64,000 nt of DNA, taken from positions 20,502-84,501 of the forward strand of contig NZ_JAKGCR010000017.1 in the NCBI RefSeq assembly GCF_022668875.1. The letters are read 5' to 3'. The notes beneath the pieces were generated by a model, which had not been told where the DNA came from, did not search any database, and was given only the letters and a program-made list of their open reading frames with translations. The stretch comes from Domibacillus sp. PGB-M46 (GTDB lineage: Bacteria; Bacillota; Bacilli; Bacillales; Domibacillaceae). A program made the translations under genes and the position numbers. Shown in pieces: positions 43,804 to 53,000 of the stretch (position 1 is the first letter of the stretch; each line of letters begins with the position of its first letter).

Positions 43804-44391
43804 TTATGACCGTCCTTTATCAAATAACGATTTTCCACGTGCGTAACGACGCTCTACGCTGATTCGACTTCTATTAAGTTTTTTGCCAATCTCATCAAAA
43901 CTCCATCCATCTTCTCTCCACTTTAAAAGGAGTTCAACTTCTTTTGTTGTCCAGCGTGTATAAGTCTTTATTGTTTTACCTGCAGGAGTATTGCGAGCTT
44001 CCTCTACCCAGTCCGGCTCAGGAGGCAGGGCATGTTTTTCAATGAGACTGAAATCGATTTTCTGCTGATTGTGTTTTGCCCAGTTCCAAAAAGAATGGAC
44101 ATCAATAAGGTGAAATTTTCGTTCGCAGCATGTTATACGTGATATGGCTTCCAGTCCATAAAACTGAACCCAATTGTATACGGTTTTTCTGTCCACATTC
44201 AAGGCTTTAGCCAGCTCACTCCCGGTTAAAAGACCTGTAGCGTGTTTAGTATTCCCGAGACCCATTCTCTTTAATTTCAATGATACTGCTGTCTCACTTC
44301 GATCAAGTTGTCTGGCGATGGCAGATAAGGAGCAGTTGCCCACACGTTTTTGTAGAAAATAAAGGTCTTTTTCTGTCCACCTTTTTCCCAT
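43804..44391 (-). CDS. Multi-HTH DNA-binding protein
   Basis: A 195-residue protein with three apparent DNA-binding modules: an N-terminal Myb/GcrA-like helix set (KRWTEKDLYFLQKRVG, SAIARQLDRSETAVSLKLKR), a central excisionase/MerR-like HTH (LTGSELAKALNVDRKTVYNW) and a C-terminal Myb-like set (YTRWTTKEVELLLKWREDGW, FDEIGKKLNRSRISVERR). Similar proteins occur in Firmicute mobile DNA and sporulation regulators such as RsfA, but I cannot assign an ortholog. It follows a 107-aa gene by 2 bp; both lie behind c-di-GMP riboswitch 3, so this is a likely c-di-GMP-controlled transcription factor. Confidence 0.7.
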   Translation of the reverse strand: MGKRWTEKDLYFLQKRVGNCSLSAIARQLDRSETAVSLKLKRMGLGNTKHATGLLTGSELAKALNVDRKTVYNWVQFYGLEAISRITCCERKFHLIDVHSFWNWAKHNQQKIDFSLIEKHALPPEPDWVEEARNTPAGKTIKTYTRWTTKEVELLLKWREDGWSFDEIGKKLNRSRISVERRYARGKSLFDKGRS

Positions 44392-44393
44392 GT

Positions 44394-44717
44394 TTACCGT
44401 TCTCCCCTTTTACATTCGTAAATAGGCTGGAGGCAGCTTGCTGCTTGTTGAGGATTTGCCGGTACAGCATTCAGAAAAGAGAAAAGGGGATCGTCTTCTC
44501 TATATTTCCTCAATAAACGAAATACATTGGGTTCAGGTTCTTTTAGCAATGTCATACATTTAATAAAAGGCAGCCCTTTTTCTTGGTCATTTTCCCTTTT
44601 GAAAGAGTGTAAGAATCGTACAAATACTAAAGTTGAATCAAAATCATCTAGATAGTTTTGCAACCATAAAAAAGACTTTCCGGTATTCCATTTTAATTCA
44701 GTTATTTCTCCTCGCAT
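44394..44717 (-). CDS. Hypothetical protein, 107 aa, riboswitch-led
   Basis: A soluble 107-residue protein (MRGEITELKWNTGKSFLWLQ, then FDSTLVFVRFLHSFKREN, ending LQPIYECKRGER) with no motif I recognise. AAGGTGGG lies upstream of the ATG. It is the first gene after c-di-GMP riboswitch 3 and overlaps the regulatory unit of the multi-HTH gene, with which it is certainly co-transcribed. It could be a partner of that DNA-binding protein. Confidence 0.65.
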   Translation of the reverse strand: MRGEITELKWNTGKSFLWLQNYLDDFDSTLVFVRFLHSFKRENDQEKGLPFIKCMTLLKEPEPNVFRLLRKYREDDPLFSFLNAVPANPQQAASCLQPIYECKRGER

Positions 44718-44773
44718 TTTCCAATCCCACCTTAAGTAGTTATTGGTCCAAATACGGAGTTAGAAACTCTTAT

Positions 44774-44858
44774 TTGGCAACCCGGCTGTCATAATCCTTA
44801 AGGATCGTAGACCCGTGGCTTTGCGTCCTTCCCTTTCGAAAAGTTTGCCTTTATCATT
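44774..44858 (-). ncRNA. c-di-GMP-I (GEMM) riboswitch 3
   Basis: GGCAAAC, TTTTC-GAAA-GGGAA, GGACGCAAAGC, CACGGGTCTA and GCCGGGTTGCC on the minus strand. There is no U-tract terminator before the gene. CCAAATA-AGAGTT and AACTC-TATTTGG form a hairpin that ends about 20 nt before the ribosome site, so control may be translational. No clear promoter was found upstream. Confidence 0.85.
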
Positions 44859-45046
44859 ACCAATCAATTAAATTGTGTCGAAGTATTTCCAGTCAGTGTT
44901 TTTTTATTTGTCTCACTCTATCGAGTCAGTCCCTATTAATAATTACGGGCCTCTTTCTTATTTATTTATAGCTATTAATATAATATATAATCATAAAAAG
45001 TTCTCGTTTCGAGAACCTTTCTACATAGAATAGTGCGGAGGACACC

Positions 45047-45197
45047 CCTGTACTCCCTTGCAAAAGATTCTTTTGATTATGATGTGTATGGAAACACCGA
45101 CGACATGACGACTTTTACAAGAGCCCATACAGATACCAAATGGGATCTATATTTTTATTTAGAAAAAAGAGATTTCTCGAGACTAATTAATATTTAA
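45047..45197 (+). pseudogene. Decayed copy of the 66-aa small protein
   Basis: Reads LYSLAKDSFDYDVYGNTDDM and then WDLYFYLEKRDFSRLINI, the counterpart of the intact gene at 49724-49924. The ribosome site region (GCGGAGGACACC) has lost the ATG by a short deletion. It converges on and slightly overlaps the end of the first EAL kinase gene. Part of a tandem duplication. Confidence 0.7.
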
Positions 45198-48100
45198 AAG
45201 GTTTTTTATTAAATAGATTATTTGGTGTTTCAGAAATAAGTAACTGGTTAAGTGGTAAGATAACTTCCACAACGGTCCCTTTATTTACAATACTTTCTAA
45301 ATGGAGATTTCCGCCATGTTCTTCGATAATTTTGTGGCTGATCATTAAGCCTAATCCAGTGCCTTTTTCTTTTAAGCCGTAAAATGGTTCACCTATACTT
45401 TTCATCCGGTCTTCAGAAATACCATGGCCTTGATCAATAAACCTAAACTTGATATGGTCTGGTCCGTGCCTTACTGTTTGAATTTTAATAATTCCGCCAT
45501 TAGACGTGGCTTCCACAGCGTTTTGAAGAATATGAATAAAAACCCGTTTGATCTGCTGTCCATCACAATAGAGATCTGGCAGCTCGGCATCTGTCTTCTT
45601 TACAATTTGAATACTTTTCAGTGCAGCTTGTGTACTGGCTAATGTCATAACATGATCTAAAAGCATGTTTATATCAATTGAAGCTACTTTGCTTACTTGC
45701 GGCTTAACAAATGCCAAAAATTCATCAACAACTTTTTCTACATTGCTGATTTCAGACAACATAATATCTGTATAGCCTGGATCATCTAATTCATCCCGCA
45801 TTAATTGAAGAAAACCTTTTAGTGAAGTAAGAGGAGTCCTTATTTCGTGTGCAACGCCTGCTGCCAACTGGCCAGCAACAGCCAGCTTTTCTGTTCTTCG
45901 TATAAATTCCTCTGTCTTTTTCCGTTCCGAAATGTCTCTTGCTACCACAATAATACGTTCTATTTCTCCATTTTCACCAAGTACAGGCGTTTTCTTTGAA
46001 TCCACGTACACCCAATCGCCATTCGCATGTTTCATTCGGAATTCGAATTGGCTTGGTTTTTGGGTAGAGATCATGTGAAGAAATTCTCTTTGACTGTCAG
46101 AAATATCATCAGGATGAACCCTGTCAAAAATCGATTTCCCTTCGTAAAACTCTGGCGGGTATCCCAATACCGTTTCATGTGAAGGGGAAGCATAGAGAAT
46201 GGTTCCGTCCACATCCAAAACTCTTATTAAATCCTCCATATTATCTGTAATCAGACGATAATTGGCTTCACTCCGTTTTAGGGCTTCTTCAACCTGCTTT
46301 CTTTCGGTAATATCAATACAAGAGCCAATAACCTCCACCACTTGTCCGCTTCTTCGGATAGGACGCAGAGAGGCGGCATAATAGACGCCATTTATAATTC
46401 CTTCGTATGTTGCATGCTCCTGGCCATTCCATGCCCGCTGGTAATGTTCATTTTTTTGCTCTGCCGCTTCGGAAGGCAGAAAATCGCTCAGTTTCTTCCC
46501 GACAACTTGTTCAGGCAGTAAGCCTAGTCGATACAATAGCTCGCCATCACACAATGTATGAATAAATAAACCATCTTCTTCAACAAACTTAAAAATCATC
46601 CCTTGCTGCTGACGAACCGTATCCAATAACTCTTGGCGGGCCGTTTCTAACGCTTCTTCCATCCACATTTGATCAGATAATGCTGTTGGAATGCCATTTT
46701 GCGGGATAATTTGCTCGATTTTACCGATTTTTTGTGCAAATTCTGCTGCTGGCACCGGTTTGCTGAACAAATATCCCTGACCTTCATTACAAAGATGACG
46801 CTGAAGGAAAGCCAGCTGATCTTTTGATTCAACTCCTTCAGCCACAACCTTCATTTTTAACTGATGAGCCATCGTGATAATAGTTTTTGTAATAGCCGCA
46901 TCATTTGAATCTGCTGTACAGTTACGAATGAATGACTGGTCAATTTTCAATTTATCGATGGGAAGTGCTTTTAAGTAATGAAGGGAGCTATAACCTGTCC
47001 CAAAGTCATCCATACTGATTTGGACACCGATCTTTTTTAGTTCCTCTAAAATTTTAAGCCCCTGCTGCATGTCCATTAACATGCTTTCTGTAATCTCAAG
47101 CTCAAGATACTGAGGAGAAAGGTCCGTCTCTTTTAAGATCCGCCTCACTATTCCAACTAAATCAGGCTTATACAGCTGGCGGACAGAGAGATTGACCGAA
47201 ATGACCATAGGAGGCAGTCCCGCTTCCTGCCAGGCCTTATTTTGTGCACATGCAGTGTACAAAATCCATTCACCAATAGGGATAATAAGCCCTGTTTCTT
47301 CTGCAAGAGGAATAAACGCCGCTGGGGAAACCAGCCCTTTTTCGGGATGCTGCCAGCGTAATAGTGCTTCTGCTCCAGCCACTTTACCTGAAGACAAATC
47401 CACCTTAGGCTGATAATGTAAAAGCAGCTCCTCTTGTTCCAGTGCTTTTCGAAGATCAGTTTCTATCTCCCACTTTTCATACGTATGTTCTGCTATATCA
47501 GCATCATAAAACTGATAATGGTTTTTTCCATTCCGCTTTACTTGATGCAGGGCCGAATCAGCCTTTTTTATTAAGGTATCGACATCTTTTCCATCATGCG
47601 GATAAAAGCTTATGCCAATGCTTGGCGTTGAATACAGCTCATACTGGTCGACCTGAAAAGGCTTTGTAAAGCTGGCCAAAATACGTTCCGCCACTGCAGA
47701 CACTTCTTGTCGATTCATATTACAAAGAGAAATAAGAAATTCATCACTGCCGTTTCGCGCCAAATCCTCCTCGGTATCCATACAGTTTTTTAGCCTCTCT
47801 GACACTTTCTGTATTAAGCGGTCACCTGTTTCCTGCCCCAGCGAATCATTAATGAACTTAAAGCGGTCTAGATCAATCATAAGAACAGCTAAACCCTTGG
47901 TCGTTTCTTGTAACAAATGATTTTTTAAACGGGTATAAAATTGATACCGATTAGACAATCCCGTTAAGGCATCGTGATAAGCCAGGTATTCAATCTTTTC
48001 CTCTGCTTTTTTCCGGGCAGTGATATCAAAAAGGGTTCCTGTTATAGCAGGCTTCCCTTTGTAGGTTGTTTTAGATCCAAGCACCTCCAAATGAAGAAGT

Positions 48101-48837
48101 GTTTGATCTTTTTTTATAGCCCGATATTGATAATGGACATTTGAAAATCCTTCTTCCAGCCTCTTTCCTAGATTCTGATTGACGATTATTCGATCTTCCG
48201 TATGGATAAAATTCATAACGTTCGATCCGATGAGTTCTTCCTTTGTGTAACCCAGCATTTCAGCCATTTTCTGATTAACGTACATAATGACTTCATCTTG
48301 GATAATATAAATACCCACTACAGATTCCTCTGCCAGGCTTCGATAGTGAGACTCAGCTTCTGTTAAAGCTGCCTGTGTTTGATTAAGTACAGTAATGTCT
48401 TTATGAATCCCATACACGCCAACAATTTGATCATTAATAATTATAGGTATATTTGTAACCCTTATTTCAAAGATGTCACCGCTTTTACTAAATATAGCAG
48501 TCTCATAGGTTATTGATTTTCCCTCTGCAGCTATTTGGAAATGCTCTAAAGTCTTTTGTAGCCGGCCTGGCACAATATAAGGAATAAAAGATTGATGGAG
48601 CATTTCTTCTGAGGTATATCCATAAAGCTCTATCGTTTTATTTATATCTAAAAAGTTTCCTTCCAAGTCAAACGTTATCACTAAATCTGGATTCTGTTGA
48701 TAAAGAGACTGGTAATACTGCTCATTTTTTTTAAAATCCAACAGTTTCTCTGCCCATTTTTTTTGAATACGGGCCTGAAGGAAAATAATAGTGAACAGAA
48801 TCAAAATTACAACACCAAGACCAATCATGAGTTCCAT
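45187..48837 (-). CDS. PAS-GGDEF-EAL-PAS-histidine kinase fusion, copy A
   Basis: About 1216 residues from MELMIGLGVV. One N-terminal TM helix; two PAS domains (about 40-280); GGDEF (about 285-445) with the degenerate motif ARNGSDEF and no RxxD I-site; EAL (about 460-705) with EALLRW, ELEITESM, DDFGTGYSS, KIDQSFI and AEGVES intact; two more PAS domains; HisKA (VAHEIRTPLTSLKGF) and HATPase (QNAVEATSNGG, GTGLGLMISHKI). Expected activities are c-di-GMP hydrolysis and phosphotransfer, with a probably inactive cyclase domain. No response regulator is adjacent. A c-di-GMP-I riboswitch lies upstream. A GGGGGG ribosome site sets the start. Paralog at 50007. Confidence 0.92.
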   Translation of the reverse strand: MELMIGLGVVILILFTIIFLQARIQKKWAEKLLDFKKNEQYYQSLYQQNPDLVITFDLEGNFLDINKTIELYGYTSEEMLHQSFIPYIVPGRLQKTLEHFQIAAEGKSITYETAIFSKSGDIFEIRVTNIPIIINDQIVGVYGIHKDITVLNQTQAALTEAESHYRSLAEESVVGIYIIQDEVIMYVNQKMAEMLGYTKEELIGSNVMNFIHTEDRIIVNQNLGKRLEEGFSNVHYQYRAIKKDQTLLHLEVLGSKTTYKGKPAITGTLFDITARKKAEEKIEYLAYHDALTGLSNRYQFYTRLKNHLLQETTKGLAVLMIDLDRFKFINDSLGQETGDRLIQKVSERLKNCMDTEEDLARNGSDEFLISLCNMNRQEVSAVAERILASFTKPFQVDQYELYSTPSIGISFYPHDGKDVDTLIKKADSALHQVKRNGKNHYQFYDADIAEHTYEKWEIETDLRKALEQEELLLHYQPKVDLSSGKVAGAEALLRWQHPEKGLVSPAAFIPLAEETGLIIPIGEWILYTACAQNKAWQEAGLPPMVISVNLSVRQLYKPDLVGIVRRILKETDLSPQYLELEITESMLMDMQQGLKILEELKKIGVQISMDDFGTGYSSLHYLKALPIDKLKIDQSFIRNCTADSNDAAITKTIITMAHQLKMKVVAEGVESKDQLAFLQRHLCNEGQGYLFSKPVPAAEFAQKIGKIEQIIPQNGIPTALSDQMWMEEALETARQELLDTVRQQQGMIFKFVEEDGLFIHTLCDGELLYRLGLLPEQVVGKKLSDFLPSEAAEQKNEHYQRAWNGQEHATYEGIINGVYYAASLRPIRRSGQVVEVIGSCIDITERKQVEEALKRSEANYRLITDNMEDLIRVLDVDGTILYASPSHETVLGYPPEFYEGKSIFDRVHPDDISDSQREFLHMISTQKPSQFEFRMKHANGDWVYVDSKKTPVLGENGEIERIIVVARDISERKKTEEFIRRTEKLAVAGQLAAGVAHEIRTPLTSLKGFLQLMRDELDDPGYTDIMLSEISNVEKVVDEFLAFVKPQVSKVASIDINMLLDHVMTLASTQAALKSIQIVKKTDAELPDLYCDGQQIKRVFIHILQNAVEATSNGGIIKIQTVRHGPDHIKFRFIDQGHGISEDRMKSIGEPFYGLKEKGTGLGLMISHKIIEEHGGNLHLESIVNKGTVVEVILPLNQLLISETPNNLFNKKPFKY

Positions 48838-48891
48838 ATTGCCCCCCAAAAATTAAAATATATTTTCTGCTAGTTCATATTTTAAAACATT

Positions 48892-48926
48892 AAAAAGACT
48901 AAACGGATACCGATTAGCCTTTTTTA
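48892..48926 (-). terminator. Riboswitch 4 terminator
   Basis: GGCTAATCGG, TAT, CCGTTTAGTC then TTTTTAA on the minus strand, directly between aptamer and gene; one mismatch and one wobble in the stem. Confidence 0.75.
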
Positions 48927-48930
48927 ATAT

Positions 48931-49013
48931 CTTCGGTAACTGGCTGGCATAATCTTTCGATGTTAGCCCCTATAGTTTTGCGTCTTTATCTTTCGATAAA
49001 TTTACCATTATTA
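48931..49013 (-). ncRNA. c-di-GMP-I (GEMM) riboswitch 4
   Basis: GGTAAAT, TTATC-GAAA-GATAA, AGACGCAAAACTATAGGGGC, TAACATCG and GCCAGCCAGTTACCGAAG. It is slightly divergent at the 5' side (GGTAAA for GGCAAA) but otherwise like riboswitch 5. It precedes EAL kinase copy A. Confidence 0.82.
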
Positions 49014-49723
49014 CTTTTTATTCAATACATCACTTGGCCGCATCACTGCTCATTTTAAAACTAGGAAGTGTTACATCTACATATATTAAGGTCACTTTTT
49101 CTTCATCCCTCTTAAGATAACAGCACAACCTATGATGTGAGGTTTTCATTTTTAATTTCTAATTTCAGTAAATGGTATTATATACCTACAATACAATAGT
49201 TTATATATAAAATCGACATATTTTTCATATATTTTTGATAACTAATCACTAACGTAGTTTTTAGTGCTTGCAACTGAATTCTTAATTGAACCCTTACCTG
49301 GTAAGAAACCAAAAAGATACTGACTTATGTTATAGGATTCATAAGTATTTTTGACTTTATTAAAGGTTTGATTTCCTCCATGGAGATAACCTTTGTCAGT
49401 TCAAAGGCTTGTCTGTAAATTCGTCCTTTTCCGATCTGGCCACCTGGTTCTAAAAAGATACAATTTAAACGATATTTTGCACCCTAAATACATGCAAAAA
49501 CTTTTCAGAAATTTATTTAACAATAACCGAGATTAATTAATCTTATCTCATCTTTTGACCGCTACTGTTAGGTTATGAGTACTCAAGAAAGAAAAAAGGC
49601 CCGTGATTACGCGCGGGAACTGACCCCTCCCTCATAATCATAAGCCTCTTGTTTAATATTTTATTAATAAACTGTATAATTATAAAAAGTTCTCACTTCG
49701 AGAACTCTCTTAGGAGGGATAAT
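49014..49723. other. Gap between the duplicated units
   Basis: An AT-rich leader block (GGTATTATATACCT on the plus strand near 49175) is shared with 54025 upstream of riboswitch 5 and may contain the promoters, although no good -35 is seen. 49260-49580 holds nothing I can support; a hairpin repeat follows at 49589. Confidence 0.5.
49589..49650. repeat. Hairpin repeat, copy 2
   Basis: GGCCCGTGATTA, GCGGGAACTGACCCC and ATAATCATAAGCCTCTT line up with the copy at 25408-25464 (CTCATGATTA, GGGGACTGCCCCC, ATCATGAGCCTCTT). Sequence between arms has drifted while the ends are kept. Confidence 0.5.
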
Positions 49724-49924
49724 ATGGATGCCCCCATGTACTGCCTTGCACAAGATTCTTTTGATTATTATGTGTATGGAAACACAGACGACGTGATGAT
49801 TTTCATAGGAGCCAGTCCAGATATTAAATGGACTTTGTATTTTTATTCAGACAAAAAAGATTTAATAGAAGCTTTAATAAATATCAATAAAAAAAGATCA
49901 ACGATCATAATGAGTTTATTGTGA
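49724..49924 (+). CDS. Small hypothetical protein, 66 aa
   Basis: MDAPMYCLAQDSFDYYVYGN followed by TDDVMIFIGASPDIKWTLYF. TTAGGAGGG sits 6 nt before the ATG, which supports translation; a longer frame from 49649 lacks a ribosome site. Small, acidic, no known motif. A hairpin AAGTTCTC-ACTTC-GAGAACT lies just upstream. It converges on EAL kinase copy B, and a decayed duplicate lies at 45047-45197 in the same position relative to copy A. Confidence 0.55.
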   Translation: MDAPMYCLAQDSFDYYVYGNTDDVMIFIGASPDIKWTLYFYSDKKDLIEALININKKRSTIIMSLL

Positions 49925-50006
49925 ATGGTAAAGCTAAAAGAAACATCAAAATCCGGCTGCAGTATGATCCTTGGAATTAGTTTAAGCTCAAAAGGTTTTC
50001 GGAGAT

Positions 50007-53000
50007 TTATGTCTCAGAGGTAAGAGACTGGTTAAGCGGTAAAATAACTTCCACGATTGTTCCCTGACCAGGAAAACTTTCCAAATAAATACTTCCGCCA
50101 TGTTCCTGAACAATTTTGTGGCTAACTACTAAACCTAATCCCGTTCCTTTTTCGTTTAGGCTGTAAAATGGCTCACCTATACTTTTCATTCGATCTTCAG
50201 AAATGCCGCGCCCTCGATCGATAAACCTAAACTCAATACTGTTTAATCCACCCTGCATGGCCTGGATTTTAAGGATCCCCCCATTTGAAGTAGCTTCCAT
50301 CGCATTTTGAAGAATATGAATAAAAGCCCGCTTAATTTGAGGATAGTCACCATAAAAAGAGGGCAGCCCAGACTCTACCTCCTGTACAATTTGAATATTT
50401 TTTGGAGTAGTTTGTGTGCTCATTAATGTCCTGACATCTTCTAAAAGAACATTTGGATCGATGGAGGATCTTTTACTTGTCTGCGTCTTCGCAAGGGACA
50501 AAAACTCTTTTACTACTTTTTCCACATCATTGATTTCAGATAACATAATATCGGTATAGGCGGGGTTGTCTAATCCATCCTGCATTAATTGAAGAAAACC
50601 TTTTACCGAAGTAAGAGGATTCCTTATTTCGTGTGCAACGCCTGCGGCCAGTTGGCCGACCACAGATAGTTTTTCCGTTTTCCGTATAAATTCTTCTGTT
50701 TTTTTCCGCTCCGAAATGTCTCTTGCCACAACAATACAGTGTTCTACTTCACCATTCTCGCCAAGTACGGGGGTTACTTTTGATTCCACATGTACCCACT
50801 TACCATTTGCATGTTTCATCCGGTACTCGAATTGGCTTGATTTGTGAGTGGATTTCATATAAGAATATTGCTTTTGACCACAGACAATATCATCGGGATG
50901 AATCATATCAAAAATTGATTCCCCTTCATACACCTCTGGTGGATACCCTAATATCGTTTTATGGGAAGGAGAAGCATATTTAACAAGGCCATTTATATCT
51001 AAAACCCTTATTAAATCAAGCGTATTTTCTGTGATAAGACGATAATTCGCTTCACTCACCTTCAAAGCTTCCTCAGCCTGCTTTCTTTCGGTAATGTCAA
51101 TACAGGAACCAATAACCTCTACTACTTGTCCGCCTCTTCGAACAGGACGTAAGGAGGCAGTATAATAAATGCCGTTTACAACTCCTTCGTACGTTACATC
51201 CGCCTCGCCATTCCATGCCCGCTGGTAATGTTTGTTTATTTCCTCTGCTTTTTCAGAAGGCAGAAAACCACTCAGTTTCTTTCCAATAATTTGTTCAGGA
51301 AGAAGCCCCATTCGATACAGCAGCTCGCCATCACATAGGGTATGAATAAAGGAGCCATCCTTTTCAACAAACTTAAAAATCATCCCTTGCTGCTGTCTGA
51401 CCGTATCCAATAACTCCTGTTGGCTCTTTTCTAACACTTCTTCCATCCACATTTGTTTGGATAATTCTTTTGGAACCCCGTTTTGAGGAATGACCTGTTC
51501 AATTTCATCTATTTTTTGTTCTAATTCTGCCGCAGGGACCGGTTTGCTGAACAAATACCCCTGGGCCTCATTACAAAGATTTCGCTGGAGAAAAACCAGA
51601 TGATCTTTTGTTTCAACCCCCTCAGCAATAACGTCAATTTTTAACTGATGGGCCACTGCAATAATAGCTTTGACAATGGCTGCATCACTCGAATCTGCTG
51701 TACAATTGCGGACGAACGACTGGTCAATTTTCAATTTATCAATTGGGAGTTCTTTTAGATAATGGAGAGAGCTGTATCCTGTTCCAAAGTCATCCATACT
51801 AACCTGAACACCGATCTCTTTTAATTTCTCTAGAATTTTAAGCCCCTGCTGAATATCCATTAGCATACTTTCTGTAATCTCGAGCTCCAGATATTCGGGT
51901 GAAAGCCCCGTTTCTTTTAAAACCGCCTGAACCATTTCAATCAAACCAGGCTGGTAAAGCTGGCGGACGGAAAGGTTGACCGCCGTAACCATTGGGGGCA
52001 GTCCTGCTTCCTGCCAGGCTTTATTTTGTGCACATGCGGTGTGTAAAGCCCACTCACCAATCGGGATAATAAGTCCTGTCTCTTCCGCAAGAGGAATAAA
52101 CTCGGATGGCGGGATTAATCCCTTTTCAGGATGCTGCCAGCGTATCAATGCTTCTACACCACTGATTTTGCCTGAAGACAGATCAAGTTTTGGCTGATAA
52201 TATAAAAGCAATTCTTCCTGCTCTAGTGCCGTACGCAGATCCATTTCTACTTCCCATTTTTCATAAGAGTGTTCGATTTGATTTGACCGATAAAGCTGAT
52301 AATTGTTTTTCCCTTTTCGTTTTGCTTGATGCATCGCTGAATCGGCCTTTTTTATCAATGTCTCAACATCTTTTCCATCTCTTGGGTAAAAGCTGACCCC
52401 CATACTAGGGGTTATATAAAGTTCATACTGGTCTAGATGGAAAGGCTCCGCAAAGCAGTCAAGAATACGCTGCGCAGCAGCAGACGCTTCTTGATGATTC
52501 ATGTCCGGCAGAGAAACAAGAAACTCATCTCCGCTATTTCTAGCCACGTTATCTTTGTTCTCGACACATGTATGTAACCTTCTTGCCGCTTCCTGTAATA
52601 AGCGATCTCCTATTTCATGCCCCAATGAATCATTAATTTGATTAAAGCGGTCTAAATCAAGGAATAGAACAGCCACACTTTTCGTATTCTCTTTAGACAA
52701 AATATTCTCCAGGCGGGTATAGAATTGATACCGATTGACTAAACCCGTTAAGGCATCATGATAAGCCATATATTGAATCGTTTCTTCCGCCTTTTTTCGC
52801 GCTGTAATATCCATAACTGTTCCCGTAACGGCAGGCTTTCCCTTGTAAATGGTTTTAGATCCAAGCACCTCTATATGGGCAATTGTTTGATCTTTTTTTA
52901 CAGCCCTGTATTGGTAATAAACATTTGAGAAGCCGTCTTCCAGCCGATTTTCTATATTATTCCTTACTAGGCTTTGGTCATCTGGATAAATGAAATCCGT

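Noticed and set aside
43656..43838. 60-codon minus-strand frame next to the multi-HTH gene
   Set aside because: No ribosome site; overlaps the end of the HTH gene and the leader of the pterin operon.
44860..45010. Promoter for riboswitch 3
   Set aside because: Several AT-rich hexamers are present but none has acceptable -35/-10 spacing.
45187..48837. Calling copy A an active diguanylate cyclase
   Set aside because: The motif is GSDEF and there is no I-site; only the EAL half keeps its catalytic residues.
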